A stretch of DNA of 6,665 bases from CAYPYI01 sp964415085 (lineage in GTDB: Bacteria > Bacillota > Clostridia > Tissierellales > Tissierellaceae), in the NCBI GenBank assembly GCA_964415085.1, contig CAYPYI010000073.1, positions 1 to 6,665 of the forward strand. Direction: 5' to 3'. A program made the translations under genes and the position numbers. Every line of letters starts with the position of its first letter. Position 1 is the stretch's first letter. Below are positions 5,001 to 6,665 of this stretch, piece by piece. The notes under the pieces were generated by a model that made no database searches, had not been told where the DNA came from, and was given only the letters and a program-made list of their open reading frames with translations.

Positions 5001-6257
5001 ATGAAAAATAATCCACTAGTAAGTGCACAAATGCAAATAAAAACAGCATGTAAAGAATTAGGTTTAGAGGAAAATGTATATGAAATACTTAAAGACAATG
5101 AAAGAACAATTGAAATATCAATACCAGTAAAGATGGATGATGGAAGCATAAAAATATTTAAAGGTTACCGTTCAGTTCATAATACTGCAGTAGGACCTGG
5201 AAAAGGAGGGGTAAGATTTCATCCTTCAGTATATTTAGATGAGGTTAAAGCCTTAGCTATTTGGATGACATTCAAAGGATGTGTAACAGGTATACCATAT
5301 GGAGGAGCTAAAGGTGGAGTTGCAGTTGACCCTAATGAACTATCAGAAAGAGAATTAGAACAAGTAGCTAGAGGTTATGTAAGAGGAATACATTCATACT
5401 TAGGAGAAAAAATAGACATCCCAGCTCCAGACGTAGGAACTAATCCACAAGTTATGGCTTGGATGGTAGATGAATATATTAAATTAACAGGAAAACATGA
5501 GATAGGAGTTATAACAGGAAAGCCTGTTGAGTGGGGCGGTTCTAAAGGAAGAAATGAGGCAACTGGATTTGGAGTAGCCGTTATAACAAGAGAATTTGCA
5601 AAAAAACATGGTATAGATTTAAAAGAAGCAAAAGTAGCTATTCAAGGATTTGGTAATGTAGGTAGCTTTACAGTTAAAAATGTACAAGAGCAAGGTGCAA
5701 AAATTACAGCTTTAGCTGAATGGGATCCTAAAAATGGAACTTATGCCATATATGACGAATCTGGATTGGATTATGAAGAGTTAAAAGATTTTAGAGAGAA
5801 AAATAAAACTCTATATGGTTATCCAGGTGCTAAGACTATGACTCTTGAAGAATTTTGGGAATTAGAAGTAGACATATTAATACCAGCAGCATTAGAAAAT
5901 GCTATTACAGAAAAAGAAGCAAAAGTTATAAAAGCTAAGTTAATTTGTGAAGCTGCTAATGGACCAATAACTCCAGAAGCAGATGAAATATTAGAAGAGA
6001 GAAATATATCTGTTACCCCAGATATACTAACAAACTCAGGAGGAGTAACTGTATCATATTTTGAGTGGGTACAAAACTTATATGGATATTACTGGCAAGA
6101 AGATGAAGTTGTTGAAAAACAAGAAATTGAAATGGTGAAAGCTTTTAACAATGTATGGGATATAAAACAGAAGTTTAATGTACCTATGAGAAAAGCATCA
6201 TATATGTTTGCAGTTAAAAAGGTATCAGATGTTATGAAATTAAGAGGATGGTACTAA
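5001..6257 (+). CDS. gdhA: Glutamate dehydrogenase, probably NAD-dependent
   Basis: This cytoplasmic, presumably hexameric enzyme interconverts glutamate and 2-oxoglutarate plus ammonia; in this setting it would oxidise glutamate. It has 418 residues, normal for the bacterial small type. The Lys triad is present with correct spacing: Lys68 in GPGKGG, Lys92 in FKGC, and catalytic Lys104 in PYGGAKGG, with Asp144 in APDVGT. Ser352 in VSYFEW, with Lys68, matches residues that bind the glutamate side-chain carboxylate, which argues against leucine or valine dehydrogenase. The NAD domain has GFGNVG (216-221). Glu240 in AEWD lies at the end of the second strand, where an acidic residue favours NAD over NADP. 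The wording around AEWD and the C-terminal MKLRGWY resemble, from memory, the Peptoniphilus asaccharolyticus enzyme. AGGAGG lies seven bases before the ATG; the upstream gene ends 28 bases earlier. It is the last gene of the cluster. Confidence 0.95.
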   Translation: MKNNPLVSAQMQIKTACKELGLEENVYEILKDNERTIEISIPVKMDDGSIKIFKGYRSVHNTAVGPGKGGVRFHPSVYLDEVKALAIWMTFKGCVTGIPYGGAKGGVAVDPNELSERELEQVARGYVRGIHSYLGEKIDIPAPDVGTNPQVMAWMVDEYIKLTGKHEIGVITGKPVEWGGSKGRNEATGFGVAVITREFAKKHGIDLKEAKVAIQGFGNVGSFTVKNVQEQGAKITALAEWDPKNGTYAIYDESGLDYEELKDFREKNKTLYGYPGAKTMTLEEFWELEVDILIPAALENAITEKEAKVIKAKLICEAANGPITPEADEILEERNISVTPDILTNSGGVTVSYFEWVQNLYGYYWQEDEVVEKQEIEMVKAFNNVWDIKQKFNVPMRKASYMFAVKKVSDVMKLRGWY

Positions 6258-6304
6258 TTATAAAATAAATTAGGGTAAAATGTAAAAAATATATATATTA
6301 ATTA

Positions 6305-6341
6305 AAAACCACGTAGAAATTGGCTCCTTCTACGTGGTTTT
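6305..6341. terminator. Intrinsic terminator at the end of the cluster
   Basis: AAAACCACGTAGAA (6305-6318) and TTCTACGTGGTTTT (6328-6341) form a perfect 14-bp stem around a nine-base loop. The flanking A and T runs allow action in both directions. It lies about 50 bases after the gdh stop codon and would also stop transcription arriving from the insertion sequence on the right. Confidence 0.9.
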
Positions 6342-6360
6342 ATTAATGAACATTGTTTAA

Positions 6361-6390
6361 TTGTATTAGATATTGTAGAATAAATATAAT
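6361..6390 (+). promoter_or_regulatory. Promoter-like sequence without a gene
   Basis: TTGTAT (6361-6366) and a perfect TATAAT (6385-6390) are 18 bases apart. No open frame with a ribosome binding site follows before the insertion sequence at about 6508, and the rest of 6342-6507 is AT-rich with nothing recognisable. If real, its gene may have been displaced by the insertion sequence. In DNA this AT-rich a chance match is quite possible. Confidence 0.25.
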
Positions 6391-6507
6391 ATCATTAAAA
6401 GAAATTATAGTTAACATCGATAGATATAATTGTTAAAATAATAAAAAAAATAGGGTTGGAAGTTTAACAAAAAATTAGAAATAAGAGCTATTGTTTCGAA
6501 AGTAAGG

Positions 6508-6665
6508 TGGACCTAGGTCAAGAAAATGGACAGTAATACTTTTATTATGAAGCATTATGAATTTCATTTGGTGTTCTATAATTTATAGAGCTATGTATTC
6601 TTTTATTATTATACCAATGTTCAATAAACATAAAGATACATAGCTTTGCTTCTTCATAACTCTTA
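6508..6665 (-). mobile_element. IS3-family insertion sequence, right-hand end as read (3' end of the element)
   Basis: A transposase C-terminus on the minus strand is followed by TGGACCTAGGTC (from 6508), where the first two bases TG fit the TG...CA ends of IS3-family elements. The element continues past the window edge, so its other inverted repeat and the target duplication cannot be checked. The exact boundary at 6508 is inferred from the TGGACC motif and the change in sequence character. Confidence 0.6.
6545..6665 (-). CDS. IS3-family transposase (OrfB), C-terminal fragment
   Basis: The last 39 codons of a minus-strand gene whose start lies beyond the right edge, ending in tandem TAA stops. 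The visible protein includes EEAKLCIFMFIEHWYNNKRI and ends with HSSINYRTPNEIHNAS. The pattern of an aromatic-rich helix, then YNNKRIHSSINYRTPNE, is diagnostic of the end of the integrase-like DDE domain in IS3-family transposases. The catalytic DDE residues are outside the window. Whether the full gene is intact, or fused to an upstream OrfA by programmed frameshifting as usual in the family, cannot be seen. Confidence 0.85.
   Translation of the reverse strand, partial: KSYEEAKLCIFMFIEHWYNNKRIHSSINYRTPNEIHNAS

Noticed and set aside
4964..5149. A minus-strand open frame of 61 codons with a hydrophobic, serine-rich sequence.
   Set aside because: It is antisense to the gdh start and its ribosome binding site, and is best explained as a shadow.

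Overview
The window is about 6.7 kb of very AT-rich chromosome with strong AGGAGG-type ribosome binding sites and AGA-dominated arginine codons. This points to a Gram-positive anaerobe of the Clostridia/Tissierellia type. The glutamate dehydrogenase closely resembles, from memory, the NAD-dependent enzyme of the amino-acid fermenter Peptoniphilus asaccharolyticus, so a glutamate- or amino-acid-fermenting host is likely. The species cannot be named from this sequence.

Layout. The left edge holds the 5' part of a minus-strand membrane protein (probable DUF3100). It diverges from a plus-strand PucR/CdaR-type transcriptional regulator (345-1952) across a 115-bp intergenic region rich in nested inverted repeats. 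Next comes a plus-strand gene cluster. A good sigma-A promoter (2041-2069) and a cre-like site precede a structured leader. The cluster then runs: a small DUF3870 protein (TTG start, 2241-2576); a second copy of the same structured leader with a strong terminator; a sodium/glutamate symporter GltS; a D-2-hydroxyacid dehydrogenase related to phosphoglycerate dehydrogenase; and a glutamate dehydrogenase. A 14-bp terminator closes the cluster. The right edge holds the 3' end of an IS3-family insertion sequence on the minus strand.

How the genes work together. GltS would import glutamate with sodium. Glutamate dehydrogenase would oxidise it to 2-oxoglutarate and NADH. The hydroxyacid dehydrogenase could use that NADH, possibly on 2-oxoglutarate, although a serine-pathway role is not excluded. 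DUF3870 and DUF3100 have no known function.

The most interesting signal is a pair of related RNA elements (about 2113-2173 and 2590-2646). Both share the order GUUG, a CCUU/AAGG hairpin, a second hairpin whose stem sequence differs but still pairs in both copies, a conserved UACAUAAUUA, then AGACCCAACAA. In each copy the last block is also the 5' arm of a terminator hairpin followed by seven U. This looks like a tandem, activating, transcription-terminating riboswitch or protein-bound attenuator that gates DUF3870 and then gltS and the two dehydrogenases. I do not recognise it as a described class.

One data problem is clear. A 10-N gap lies inside the hydroxyacid dehydrogenase gene, and an 11-bp direct repeat exactly 51 bases apart surrounds it. 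Collapsing the repeat restores a continuous protein of 305 residues, so the extra 17 codons are probably an assembly artefact.
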